Position numbers and translations under genes: made by a program. From assembly GCF_900215325.1 (NCBI RefSeq), contig NZ_OCMS01000001.1, forward strand, positions 434,001-498,000: a stretch of 64,000 nt of DNA, written 5' to 3'. The notes beneath the pieces are model-generated. The model worked only from the letters and a program-made list of their open reading frames with translations, did not search any database and was not told where the DNA came from. The stretch is from Fibrobacter sp. UWB16 (GTDB lineage: Bacteria; Fibrobacterota; Fibrobacteria; Fibrobacterales; Fibrobacteraceae). Shown piece by piece: positions 45,535-54,063 of the stretch (within the stretch, counting starts at the first letter, position 1; the number at the start of each line of letters is the position of its first letter).

Positions 45535-48500
45535 ATGGCACAGAAAAATTCAAAAAATCAGAGAAAACTTTTTTTTGGGGTTGCTTTTTCGGCAATCGCC
45601 GTATTGCTCATCCTAATCTTTGGCAATTCCAAGAAAAACTATATCGCAGAATCGGCTGAAAACATTTTTTACGACCAGTTCTTTAAATTGAATACGGAAG
45701 TCCTTGATTCCACCGGAATCAAAGACGGCATTGTCCTAGAAAGCAAGCCTTACAATGACCCCAATATCATCATTGCAGATATCGATGAGAAATCGCTGCT
45801 AAAACTAGGGCACTACTACAACTGGGATAGATCCATCCACGCCAAAGTCATCGAAAACCTGGGTGAAGGCGGTGCAGCAGCAATCGCATTCGATATTCTG
45901 TTCAAGGACGCCGACTTCGGAAAGAGAAAAGGAGCTCAATGCCAAGAAATCCTTACCCAACTTGACCCCGATACAAGCCATGCCCATTACTTCTCGCAAA
46001 TCAGTTCTTTCTACAACTACGACTCCATGCTGGTCGAATCCACTCGCAATTCTGGCATCTGCATTATCAGCTTCTTGATGAACGACGCCTCCCATTACAA
46101 GAACAAAAGCAACTGGGAACCGCTCAGCACCTGGGAACGCGCCAAGGAGGTAGGTTTTTCCTCGACACTGCAGTTAAACCAGGTGAATAAGCCGCAAGAC
46201 ATCGAAGCCCGAGAGATTCTCGATAACGTATTCCCGGAACTAGCAAACGCAGGCTCACGTCTAGGAGCCGTCAATGCATACCCCGACAACGACGGTACAA
46301 TCCGCCGTATCAGAATGTTGTACAAATTCCCATATGTCGATGAGGACAAGCTTGCCCCGCAGCGTATTTACTCGGCACTCTCCTTAATGACCATTTCGCA
46401 CCTTTTCCACAAGGACCCCAAAGATATCACCGTCAAAATGGGCGAATATATCGACATTGGCAAGCCCTTTGGCATCTACCGTGACTCCAGCGGCGAATAC
46501 AACACCACGTATCCGAACTTCACCTACCCCATGTTCACATCGCTCCGCGACAAGATGAAAAGCATCAAGGAAAGCGGTGTTAAAAAAGCAAATCTTGTCG
46601 AAACTTCATTCAAGGTAACAGCAAAAAGAAACAACGATGGGCAATTAACTTTTGACATTTTTGTAGACGAAGAACAGCAACTAAACGCAATGCTTTCCAA
46701 CATTCTAAGAAAGCTTCCCCAAGACATCTTCGGCAAAATAAAAGAAGGTCAAACCATAGAACTCGATAGCGGCTTTACAATAGCCAAAAGCGAAGATGAC
46801 GAAGGCGTTTACGTCATCACAAGTGACGATGATGAAGAAATCAGCATCACGCCAAGCGTCCTCAATACAATACACTTCTTTGAAAAGAGCTACCGCGATA
46901 TCAAGATTGGGGAACACAAGCACCTGTCCCGCAACATGGACATCAGCTACAACAAGGCCAAAGATGAATGGTCTGCCTCCATCAGCTTTTTCACAAACAG
47001 GATTTTAAAAGAAATTCTCAAAGCAGACGAAAAACAGATTAGCGCATTAAAGCCCGGCGAAGAAATGCGATTCGGGCCGCACAAAAGAATTCCTATTGAC
47101 ACACTCGGGCAATTCCTCATCAAGTACAAGGGACGCTTCAACCATGTCGCTCCCGAGACAAGGACTTTCAAGCACGTATCTTACTACGATATTTTCAGAG
47201 ACACAACAAATCTTGACCAGTACGCCGGAAAGACGATTATTCTCGGGTCTTCCGTTTCTGCACTTTTCGATATCGTCAACGGTCCGCACGAAGAAAACAT
47301 CCCAGCCATTCTCGTCCATGCCAACATCATCAAGAACATCCTCGAAGATGATTACCTGACGGTATTAAAAGAACGTTATCAGCGCTATATTGTAATTATT
47401 TTGGCGTTGATTTGCACATTCATAGGGCTTTACTTCAGAAGTTTCGTATCGCTACTTTTAATGATCGGCATAGCGGTTCTCTACACGTTGCTCGCTTACA
47501 TCTGTTTCAAGCACAACATCTATATCGGCGTTTCCAAGCAGCTTCTGGCCATCATTATCTCAAATACATTTGCAATGGTCGTGCAAGCCTATTTCGAAAA
47601 CAAAGAAAAGAAGTTCATCGAAAGTTCGTTCAAGCAATACATCTCGCCAGAAATGATTGACGAATTAGTAGCCAGCGGTCAAACGCCCCAGCTCGGCGGT
47701 GAAGAATCTAAAATTACAGCCTACTTCACCGACATTCAAGGGTTCTCGACGTTCTCTGAAAAAATCGGAAGTGCAAATAAGCTCGTTGAACTTTTGAACG
47801 ACTACTTAACCGCCATGACAGACGTCTTGATTGTAAAGAACAAAGGAACTCTTGACAAGTACGAAGGCGACGCCATCATCGCATTCTTTGGCGCCCCGGT
47901 GAAATACGATGACCACGCCAGAAGAGGCTGCAACACGGCTTTAGACATGCAAAGCGAGCTTTTAAGGCTCCGCAAAAAATGGGTAGGCGAAGGTCAAAAA
48001 TGGCCAGAAGTCGTCCACAACATGCATATGCGAATAGGCATCAACACCGGCAATATCGTGACCGGAAACATGGGTTCCACCATGCGCAAGAACTACACCA
48101 TGATGGGCGATGAAGTGAACCTTGCCGCACGCCTTGAAAGCGCCGCCAAACAGTATGGCGCCTACATTCATGTTTGCAAGAACACCATTGACCAGCTTGT
48201 CGAACAGAAAATCGATAGCCTGTACATCTATCGTTCACTCGACATCATCCGCGTCGTGGGTAAAGATGAACCTGTCGAGACGTTTGAACTACTCGCCTAC
48301 GCCAACGATCAAAAAGCTGATTCACTCCACAAGCTTTGTGAACTCTGGGCACAAGCTCGCAGCGCTTACCTAAACATGCAATGGAACAAGGCCATCGAGC
48401 TATTCACAAAGTGCCTAGAATTCGAGCCGCACTTGCCTGAACGCGATCCGGGCAGCAAGACTTGCCCAAGCCAGGTCTACATCAAGCGTTGCCTAGCCTA

Positions 48501-48567
48501 TAAACAAAATCCGCCTGCAAGCGCAGGCGAAAAATGGGACGGAATCTTTACCGCTACTGAGAAATAG
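45535..48567 (+). CDS. CHASE2-domain adenylate/guanylate cyclase
   Basis: A 1010-residue membrane cyclase. ATG 45535 begins just before the first membrane helix (about residues 13-30). A long extracytoplasmic CHASE2 sensor region (about 40-600: IIIADIDEKSLLKLG, GAAAIAFDILF, GKTIILGSSVSALFD) is followed by three helices (about 620-690). The class III catalytic domain carries AYFTDIQGFSTFSEKIG and KYEGDAIIAFFGAP (metal-binding Asp residues), MRIGINTGNIVTGNMGS and MMGDEVNLAARLESAAK. A TPR-like C-terminus (about 920-1000) follows. It would produce cAMP or cGMP in response to an envelope signal. Product and ligand are unknown. A hairpin GCCTGC/GCAGGC near its 3' end encodes PPASAGEK. Confidence 0.9.
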   Translation: MAQKNSKNQRKLFFGVAFSAIAVLLILIFGNSKKNYIAESAENIFYDQFFKLNTEVLDSTGIKDGIVLESKPYNDPNIIIADIDEKSLLKLGHYYNWDRSIHAKVIENLGEGGAAAIAFDILFKDADFGKRKGAQCQEILTQLDPDTSHAHYFSQISSFYNYDSMLVESTRNSGICIISFLMNDASHYKNKSNWEPLSTWERAKEVGFSSTLQLNQVNKPQDIEAREILDNVFPELANAGSRLGAVNAYPDNDGTIRRIRMLYKFPYVDEDKLAPQRIYSALSLMTISHLFHKDPKDITVKMGEYIDIGKPFGIYRDSSGEYNTTYPNFTYPMFTSLRDKMKSIKESGVKKANLVETSFKVTAKRNNDGQLTFDIFVDEEQQLNAMLSNILRKLPQDIFGKIKEGQTIELDSGFTIAKSEDDEGVYVITSDDDEEISITPSVLNTIHFFEKSYRDIKIGEHKHLSRNMDISYNKAKDEWSASISFFTNRILKEILKADEKQISALKPGEEMRFGPHKRIPIDTLGQFLIKYKGRFNHVAPETRTFKHVSYYDIFRDTTNLDQYAGKTIILGSSVSALFDIVNGPHEENIPAILVHANIIKNILEDDYLTVLKERYQRYIVIILALICTFIGLYFRSFVSLLLMIGIAVLYTLLAYICFKHNIYIGVSKQLLAIIISNTFAMVVQAYFENKEKKFIESSFKQYISPEMIDELVASGQTPQLGGEESKITAYFTDIQGFSTFSEKIGSANKLVELLNDYLTAMTDVLIVKNKGTLDKYEGDAIIAFFGAPVKYDDHARRGCNTALDMQSELLRLRKKWVGEGQKWPEVVHNMHMRIGINTGNIVTGNMGSTMRKNYTMMGDEVNLAARLESAAKQYGAYIHVCKNTIDQLVEQKIDSLYIYRSLDIIRVVGKDEPVETFELLAYANDQKADSLHKLCELWAQARSAYLNMQWNKAIELFTKCLEFEPHLPERDPGSKTCPSQVYIKRCLAYKQNPPASAGEKWDGIFTATEK

Positions 48568-48639
48568 CGGCTTCGCCGCAGTTACTAGTTAATAGTTATT
48601 AGTTACTAGAGATTGCAATATAAACATTTCTAGTAACTA
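48566..48639. repeat. Mini-hairpin and GTTACTAG inverted repeat between convergent genes
   Basis: AGCGGCTTCGCCGCAGTTAC begins at 48566; a near-copy starts at 59345 just before tsaE. It is followed by GTTACTAG-type repeats, of which TAGTTACTAGA (48600-48610) and TCTAGTAACTA (48629-48639) form a perfect 11-bp inverted repeat around 18 nt. It lies between the cyclase and panC 3' ends and may terminate both, though no T run is present. Confidence 0.5.
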
Positions 48640-48675
48640 GTAACTCGGAACTTGAAACTACGCGCATCAGCGCGC

Positions 48676-49527
48676 TTAATTCAATTCCATGTTGTCGATG
48701 AGGCGAGTCTTTCCGAAGAAGGCGGCGGCAAGAATCACGGCCTTGTCTTCGGCGGCAAGGGCTCCATTGCACTTCTGCAAGTTTTTCTGGTTTGCCACTT
48801 CCACATACTGCACAACGCCACGAGCAGCAACGATGGACTTCACGACGATATCGCGAATCTTCGAGACGCTGCGTTCGCCCGCTTCGTAAGCAGCCTTTGC
48901 AGCCTTGAGTCCGCTGTAAATGCCGAGAGCCTGTTCGCGTTCTTCCTGAGTCAAGTATTCGTTACGGCTAGAGCGAGCAAGGCCACTTTCTTCACGCACA
49001 ATCTTCACGCGGTGAATCTTGATGTTGAAGTTCAAGTCCTTCACCATTCTTTCGATCAGGAACACCTGCTGGTAATCCTTCTCGCCAAAGTAAGCGTCGT
49101 TTGCGCCAGAAATGAGGAACAGCTTGGAAACGACTGTCAAAACGCCACGGAAGTGTCCCGGGCGATAAGCGCCGCAGTACATGCCTTCGAGAGCTTCATC
49201 ACGGACAAGCGTCATCGGATCGCCATCGGGGTACATTTCAGCAACGGACGGAGCAAAAACGTAATCGGCACCGATAGATTCAGCAAGCTTTGCATCGGCT
49301 TCCAAGCGCTTCGGATACTTGTCCAGGTCCTCGTTCTTGCCAAACTGGATGGGGTTCAAGAACACACTTACAACAGTCACATCGCACTCGCTCACGGATG
49401 CCTTGATAAGAGCGCCATGACCTTCATGGAGAGCACCCATCGTTGGAACGAGACCGATTCTTTTCCCTTCTTTCGCAAGAGGAGCAAGCGTTTGACGTAG
49501 GGAATCGATAGACTTAATTATCTGCAT
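48676..49527 (-). CDS. panC: Pantothenate synthetase
   Basis: A 283-residue ligase joining pantoate and beta-alanine with ATP. Motifs: GLVPTMGALHEGHGALIKAS (HIGH-like site, about residues 25-44), VSVFLNPIQFGKNEDLDKYP, FGEKDYQQ (about residue 150), and EESGLARSSRNEYL with the KMSKS-like Ser/Arg segment. Length matches the family. It lies 2 nt after the deoxynucleoside kinase gene, in a folK-dNK-panC operon read leftward that mixes folate, nucleotide and CoA biosynthesis. Confidence 0.97.
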   Translation of the reverse strand: MQIIKSIDSLRQTLAPLAKEGKRIGLVPTMGALHEGHGALIKASVSECDVTVVSVFLNPIQFGKNEDLDKYPKRLEADAKLAESIGADYVFAPSVAEMYPDGDPMTLVRDEALEGMYCGAYRPGHFRGVLTVVSKLFLISGANDAYFGEKDYQQVFLIERMVKDLNFNIKIHRVKIVREESGLARSSRNEYLTQEEREQALGIYSGLKAAKAAYEAGERSVSKIRDIVVKSIVAARGVVQYVEVANQKNLQKCNGALAAEDKAVILAAAFFGKTRLIDNMELN

Positions 49528-49529
49528 GA

Positions 49530-50180
49530 TTAGTTACCTTCTGGAACAAAATAAGTCGTTTGACTTGGGCAGGACGCAATGGCGTTCAGCACAATTTGCA
49601 AATGGCTTTCGTTATGGACAAAATCGATATTATCCGTATTGATGATAAGCACAGGAGCGTCGGTGTAATGCCAAAAATGATGGTCATAACGGTCCTGCAA
49701 GTCGCTCAGGTAGTTACCGTCAATGGTCTTTTCCATCGCACGACCACGACCCCTGATGCGCTTTAAAAGAGTCGAGACGCTTGCCTGCAAATAGACAACG
49801 TAATCCGGCTTGCGGATATCGTGGTTCAAGGCGTTCGACACCTGGTCATACATCGTCATTTCATTTTCAGTGAGGTTCTGCGAGGCAAAGATGCGGTCTT
49901 TGTCAAACGTGTAGTCGCTCACCAGCAAATCATGGAACAAGTCGCTCTGCAAGGCAGAATTCTGGAGTTGCTTAAAGCGGTCGAGCAAAAAGAAGAGCTG
50001 CGTCTGGAAAGCGTACGCCGAACGGTTCTCATAGAACTTCGGCAAGAACGGATTTTCAGCAAAGTTTTCTTCAATGAACATGGCGTTCCAGCGTTCACAA
50101 ATGGCACGGGCAAGCGAGGTCTTACCAACGCCAATTACGCCTTCAATCGCCATAAAATGAATGTTCTTATCCAGAAGCAT
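49530..50180 (-). CDS. Deoxynucleoside kinase
   Basis: A 216-residue kinase of the deoxyguanosine/deoxyadenosine kinase family, phosphorylating deoxynucleosides in salvage. P-loop AIEGVIGVGKTSLAR (about residues 11-25), ERWNAMFIEENFAENPFLPK, the substrate-binding LVSDYTFDKDRIFA (equivalent of the DRS motif region), and the lid RIRGRGRAMEKTID. Its ATG overlaps the folK stop by one base (TGATG), so translation is coupled. Substrate preference cannot be read from sequence. Confidence 0.9.
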   Translation of the reverse strand: MLLDKNIHFMAIEGVIGVGKTSLARAICERWNAMFIEENFAENPFLPKFYENRSAYAFQTQLFFLLDRFKQLQNSALQSDLFHDLLVSDYTFDKDRIFASQNLTENEMTMYDQVSNALNHDIRKPDYVVYLQASVSTLLKRIRGRGRAMEKTIDGNYLSDLQDRYDHHFWHYTDAPVLIINTDNIDFVHNESHLQIVLNAIASCPSQTTYFVPEGN

Positions 50181-50689
50181 CAGGGTTCCTCCCCTTCAAT
50201 AACGCGGAACGGAATCTTTTCTTCTTTTTCAAGCAATTCCACAAGCAAGTCCTTGACGGTCTTGTTCGTCTTCGGATCTACCCAGTCCGGTGCAATATCG
50301 CTTAGCGGCACAAGCACAAACTGGCGGTTATAGATTTGAGGATGCGGAATTGTCGGACGACCTTCACAAACTTCACGACCAAAGAACAGCAAATCCAGGT
50401 CCACTTCCCTAGAATTCCAATGTCCGCGGTCCTTGCGTCCAAGAATAAGCTCGGATCCTTTTAAGTAATAGAGTAACTTTACCGGGTCGCCATCATACCA
50501 GAAGCTCACGATCTGATTAAAATATGGTCCCTGGCCAGCCGGTCCAACAGGTGGTGTTTCATAAATAGGGCTTTCAACCCAGCCCCCTGCGCTTATACGG
50601 CGAAGCATGTCCCTCCCAGCTTTCAAGTGAGCCGAGCGGTCAGGAAGATTACTTCCGAGTGCGATATATACTCTGTTTAAGGAATCCAC
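50180..50689 (-). CDS. folK: HPPK (6-hydroxymethyldihydropterin pyrophosphokinase)
   Basis: A 169-residue enzyme transferring pyrophosphate from ATP to hydroxymethyldihydropterin in folate synthesis. Motifs: VYIALGSNLPDR, ETPPVGPAGQGPYFNQ, GRKDRGHWNSREVDLDLLFF (Mg-binding Asp pair) and IPHPQIYNRQFVLVPL. The start is GTG at 50689; TATATT lies 6 nt upstream with only GGGG between them, so this is a candidate leaderless GTG message. First gene of the folK-dNK-panC operon. Confidence 0.94.
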   Translation of the reverse strand: MDSLNRVYIALGSNLPDRSAHLKAGRDMLRRISAGGWVESPIYETPPVGPAGQGPYFNQIVSFWYDGDPVKLLYYLKGSELILGRKDRGHWNSREVDLDLLFFGREVCEGRPTIPHPQIYNRQFVLVPLSDIAPDWVDPKTNKTVKDLLVELLEKEEKIPFRVIEGEEP

Positions 50690-50968
50690 GCCCCAAATAT
50701 AATAAATTTAGCCATTGTCATCCTGACGCTGAAAGCGGAAGGATCCAGTCAAATTTGGGAACATCAAAACAGGGAACTCCTAATATTTTTCATAAAAAAA
50801 AATTTTTTTATGACATTTCACAAAATTTAATGTATCTTTTAACCCGTTCCGCTATTTCGGGACGTAATATTAATCATCAATAAAATTTATGGGGCAACAA
50901 GCCCTTATTATCGTTTCAATTATATAGTCTATTTCATTTTTTGAAATATGTAATTATAGGACGCAATC
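50690..50968. promoter_or_regulatory. Divergent folK/rho intergenic region and rho leader
   Basis: A 279-bp gap without a gene. It holds a GTCATCCTGACGC ... AGGATCCAG palindromic element (50716-50750), an AT-rich stretch, and two hairpins ahead of rho: CGTTCC(GCTATTT)CGGGACG near 50845-50866 and GGGC-AACAA-GCCC near 50891-50907. Rho leaders are often involved in autoregulation, which these hairpins could serve. Confidence 0.45.
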
Positions 50969-53035
50969 GTGCCCAGAACACCTAAGAATCAGAATTCAGA
51001 ACAAAATACTCAAGCTCCTTCTTTGACGGATCTCGTTTATCCAGAAAGCACAGGCATTCCTGTTCCAGAATATTTAGGAACCCCCGACAAATTGCCGGAT
51101 AATGCCGAGGACGCACCGCAGCCCAAACGTCGTGGCAGAAAGCCAAATCCAAAGACAAAGGCTCGCAAAGAACCCGAATTCGAACAGAACGTTCAAGCCG
51201 ATGCCGAACCAGAATTTCAAGAAAAAAGACAGCCGGTCGATGGTATTGCCGCTGCCGAAAAGCGCCTCGCCGAACAGTACGGTGTAGCAAACATTGATGC
51301 CATTGCAGAACCGATTTACACGGGCGAACAAAACTACAAGCCAGCCGAATCTACCGAAGAAAGCGCATTCACAGGTGAAAGCAACGGTGAAATTGTAATT
51401 CCGCAAAACACTGATGCAGCCCAAGCTCCATCAGAAAATCAAGGTGAAGTTTCTGCCGATCCGAATGCAGACCCAAACGCACAACAGCAAGGTGAAGCCC
51501 AGGCTCAAAACGGCGAAGGTCAGGACGACCGCCGCTTCAACAACCAGAACGGCAAATTCAACAAGTTCAATAAGAACAACAAGTTCAACAAGAACAATCG
51601 CAATAACCGCAATTTCCAGCAAGAAGAATTTGTCGATGACTCTGCTACGCTCCCAGCACCGGGTTCCGAAGCCATATTAAAGGCCAAGGAAAACTGGCTC
51701 AAGTTCCGCAAACTCTCCATGAGCGAACTCCAGGAACTCGCCGTGCAAAAGGAAGTGGACTTCCGCAGAATGCGCAAACAGTCCCTCAACTACATTTTGC
51801 AGAGCCTCGAAAACGAAGGCAATATCATTTATACGGAAGGCGTCCTCGAAGTCACACCGCAAGGTCACGGGTTCCTCCGCATGCCGGATCAGAACTACCA
51901 GACCAGCGCCGATGACGTTTACGTAAGCCAGAACCTTATCCGTAAATTCAACCTCAAGATTGGCGATACGATTGAAGGTCTTGTGCGCACGCCTCGCGAA
52001 CAAGATAAGTACTTCTCCATGCGCCGCATCGACCGCGTGAACTTTGAAGAACCAGACAAGATGCGCCGCCGTGTGGCATTCGAATATTTAACGCCGATCC
52101 ACCCGGAAGAAAAGATCCACCTCGAATGGAATGAAACGGAATACAGCACCCGTATCATGGACTTGTTCTCCCCGATCGGTAAGGGTCAGCGCAGTATCAT
52201 CCTCGCACCTCCGCGTACCGGTAAGACCGTTCTCTTGCAGAACGTGACCCGCGCTATTGCGAAGAACCATCCTGAAATCATCCTCATCACGCTCCTCATC
52301 GACGAACGTCCGGAAGAAGTCACCGAAATGCGAGACATCATCACGGACATCAAGGAAAAGGCTGCTGAAAAGGGAATCGATATCAAGGCTGAAGTTGTCG
52401 CATCGACGTTCGATGAACCGCCTGAACACCACACCCGCGTCGCCAACATGGTTTTGGAAAAGGCAAAGCGCCTCGTCGAGAGCCAGAAGGACGTCGTGAT
52501 TTTGCTCGACTCCATCACGCGTTTCGCTCGTGCAAACAACGTTGTGATTCCGCACTCCGGCAAGATTTTGTCTGGTGGTGTGGACGCTAACGCCATGCAG
52601 TTCCCGAAGAAATTCTTCGGTGCAGCCCGTAAGATTCAGGACAAGATTCGCACGGTCAAGAACGAAGACGGCACAATTAGCGAAGAAGTCCAGAAGAACG
52701 GCTCCCTCACCATCATCGGCACGGCATTGATTGAAACCGGCAGCCGCATGGACGAAGTGATCTTCGAAGAATTCAAGGGAACCGGTAACATGGAACTCGT
52801 GCTTGACCGCCGCATCGCTGAAAAGCGCATCTGGCCAGCCATTGACGTGTTCAAGTCCGGCACCCGCAAAGAAGAACGCTTGCTTACGCTCCTCGAACAG
52901 AATGCCGCCTGGAACTTCAGACGCGGTAGCCAGAACGAGACGGAAACAGGCATCATGGAGAACCTGCTCAAGCTCATGAGCAAGCTCAAGACAAACGCAG
53001 AACTCCTCGCCGTTCTCTCCAAACCAAAAGTCTAA
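50969..53035 (+). CDS. rho: Transcription termination factor Rho with long N-terminal extension
   Basis: A 688-residue hexameric RNA-DNA helicase ending transcription, against 419 in E. coli. GTG 50969 follows AGGA. Residues 1 to about 235 are a disordered extension: Pro/Lys/Glu-rich at first (PKRRGRKPNPKTKARKEPE, an AT-hook-like patch), then Gln/Asn-rich with a KFNKNNKFNKNNRNNRNF run. Next come the Rho_N helical domain (MSELQELAVQKEVDFRRMRK), the cold-shock RNA-binding domain, and the ATPase: APPRTGKTVLL (Walker A, about residue 412), LIDERPEEVTEMRDII and VVILLDSITRFARA. The basic Asn-rich extension probably binds RNA, as inserts do in high-GC and Bacteroidota-type Rho proteins. Confidence 0.95.
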   Translation: MPRTPKNQNSEQNTQAPSLTDLVYPESTGIPVPEYLGTPDKLPDNAEDAPQPKRRGRKPNPKTKARKEPEFEQNVQADAEPEFQEKRQPVDGIAAAEKRLAEQYGVANIDAIAEPIYTGEQNYKPAESTEESAFTGESNGEIVIPQNTDAAQAPSENQGEVSADPNADPNAQQQGEAQAQNGEGQDDRRFNNQNGKFNKFNKNNKFNKNNRNNRNFQQEEFVDDSATLPAPGSEAILKAKENWLKFRKLSMSELQELAVQKEVDFRRMRKQSLNYILQSLENEGNIIYTEGVLEVTPQGHGFLRMPDQNYQTSADDVYVSQNLIRKFNLKIGDTIEGLVRTPREQDKYFSMRRIDRVNFEEPDKMRRRVAFEYLTPIHPEEKIHLEWNETEYSTRIMDLFSPIGKGQRSIILAPPRTGKTVLLQNVTRAIAKNHPEIILITLLIDERPEEVTEMRDIITDIKEKAAEKGIDIKAEVVASTFDEPPEHHTRVANMVLEKAKRLVESQKDVVILLDSITRFARANNVVIPHSGKILSGGVDANAMQFPKKFFGAARKIQDKIRTVKNEDGTISEEVQKNGSLTIIGTALIETGSRMDEVIFEEFKGTGNMELVLDRRIAEKRIWPAIDVFKSGTRKEERLLTLLEQNAAWNFRRGSQNETETGIMENLLKLMSKLKTNAELLAVLSKPKV

Positions 53036-53067
53036 TACAATTTAGACGAAATCCCCGTCAAGCGCAA

Positions 53068-53227
53068 TGTCACCCCGGCCACCGTGCCGGGGTCGTCTTT
53101 TTATAAAGAGTCCTTTTTATCCCCTGTCATGCCGGACTTTGTTCCGGCATCACCATTTGACGAACGAAAATATTTTTACGTTTACCATCGTAACGTCATT
53201 GCGAGTTGCAAAGCAACGAAGCAATCC
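53068..53227. repeat. Cluster of three different palindromic elements
   Basis: Three types in 160 bp: TGTCACCCCGG ... CCGGGGTC (53068-53097, followed by CTTTTT and so also a probable rho terminator); GTCATGCCGGAC ... GTCCGGCATC-like copy (53125-53153); and CGTCATTGCGAG ... GAAGCAATCC (53194-53227). They fill the gap between rho and proC; no gene is seen. Confidence 0.75.
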
Positions 53228-53253
53228 ATAAAGTTTTAAAAAGGACACAAAAA

Positions 53254-54060
53254 ATGAACACAACGATTTTCTTTGCCGGTACTGGTAACATGGGCGGAGC
53301 CATCCTCCGCGGTCTTTTGAACGCAGGCACAGACGCCAAGAACATTTTCTTCTTTGACCCAAGCGACAAGGCTGCCGAAGCCGTGAGCGCCCTCGGTTGC
53401 GTCCGCGTCAAAAGCTTTGCCGAAGGCATCGAAAAGGCTAACGTCACATTCCTCTGCGTCAAGCCGCAGATTTTCAAGCTCGTTGCCGCCGAATGGAAGG
53501 CAGCCGCATCCGCTCTCAAGAGCGAAAAGACGTTCATCAGCATCATGGCCGGTGTCGCCCGCAAGAGCCTCATCGAAGTGCTCGGTGAAAAGAACCAGGT
53601 GCTCCGCGTGATGCCGAACTTGCCGCTCACTGTTGGCAAGGGCTCCGTTGGCCTTGCCACCGACGGCGTCTCCGACGAAACGCTCAAGCTCGCCGAAGAA
53701 ATCTTTGGCAACATCGGCGTGACCTGCCGCGTTGCAGAATCCCTCATCGACGCCGTGACCGGACTTTCCGGCAGCGCTCCGGCATACGTCTTTGAATTCA
53801 TCGAAGGTCTTACCCGCGGCGGCGTAAAGGCTGGTCTTACCCGCGATGTCGCTTTGAAGCTCGCTCTCGGCACCATCGAAGGCAGCGTCGAACTCGTCAA
53901 GCAGTCCGGCAAGAGCCCTAGCGACCTCTGCGCTATGGTTTGCTCTCCGGCAGGTACAACCATCGCTGGCATCGACGCCCTCGAAGAAGGCGCATTCCGC
54001 AGCACGCTAATCAAGGCTGTTGTCGCCGGCACGAACCGCAGCAAGGAACTGGGCAAGTAA
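53254..54060 (+). CDS. proC: Pyrroline-5-carboxylate reductase
   Basis: A 268-residue NAD(P)H-dependent enzyme making proline from pyrroline-5-carboxylate. AAGGACA precedes ATG 53254. N-terminal Rossmann motif FFAGTGNMGGAI, then LCVKPQ, RVMPNLPLTVGKG, and the signature SGSAPAYVFEFIEGL ... CSPAGTTIAGIDALEEGAFR. Length fits ProC. The sigma-54 activator gene begins 3 nt after its stop, so the two are probably co-transcribed. Confidence 0.96.
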   Translation: MNTTIFFAGTGNMGGAILRGLLNAGTDAKNIFFFDPSDKAAEAVSALGCVRVKSFAEGIEKANVTFLCVKPQIFKLVAAEWKAAASALKSEKTFISIMAGVARKSLIEVLGEKNQVLRVMPNLPLTVGKGSVGLATDGVSDETLKLAEEIFGNIGVTCRVAESLIDAVTGLSGSAPAYVFEFIEGLTRGGVKAGLTRDVALKLALGTIEGSVELVKQSGKSPSDLCAMVCSPAGTTIAGIDALEEGAFRSTLIKAVVAGTNRSKELGK

Positions 54061-54063
54061 AGC

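Noticed and set aside
48511-48528. Third in-frame palindromic element, at the cyclase C-terminus
   Set aside because: The GCCTGC/GCAGGC hairpin encodes PPASAG but lacks the GTCAT and ATCTCC flanks, so membership of the dispersed family cannot be claimed.
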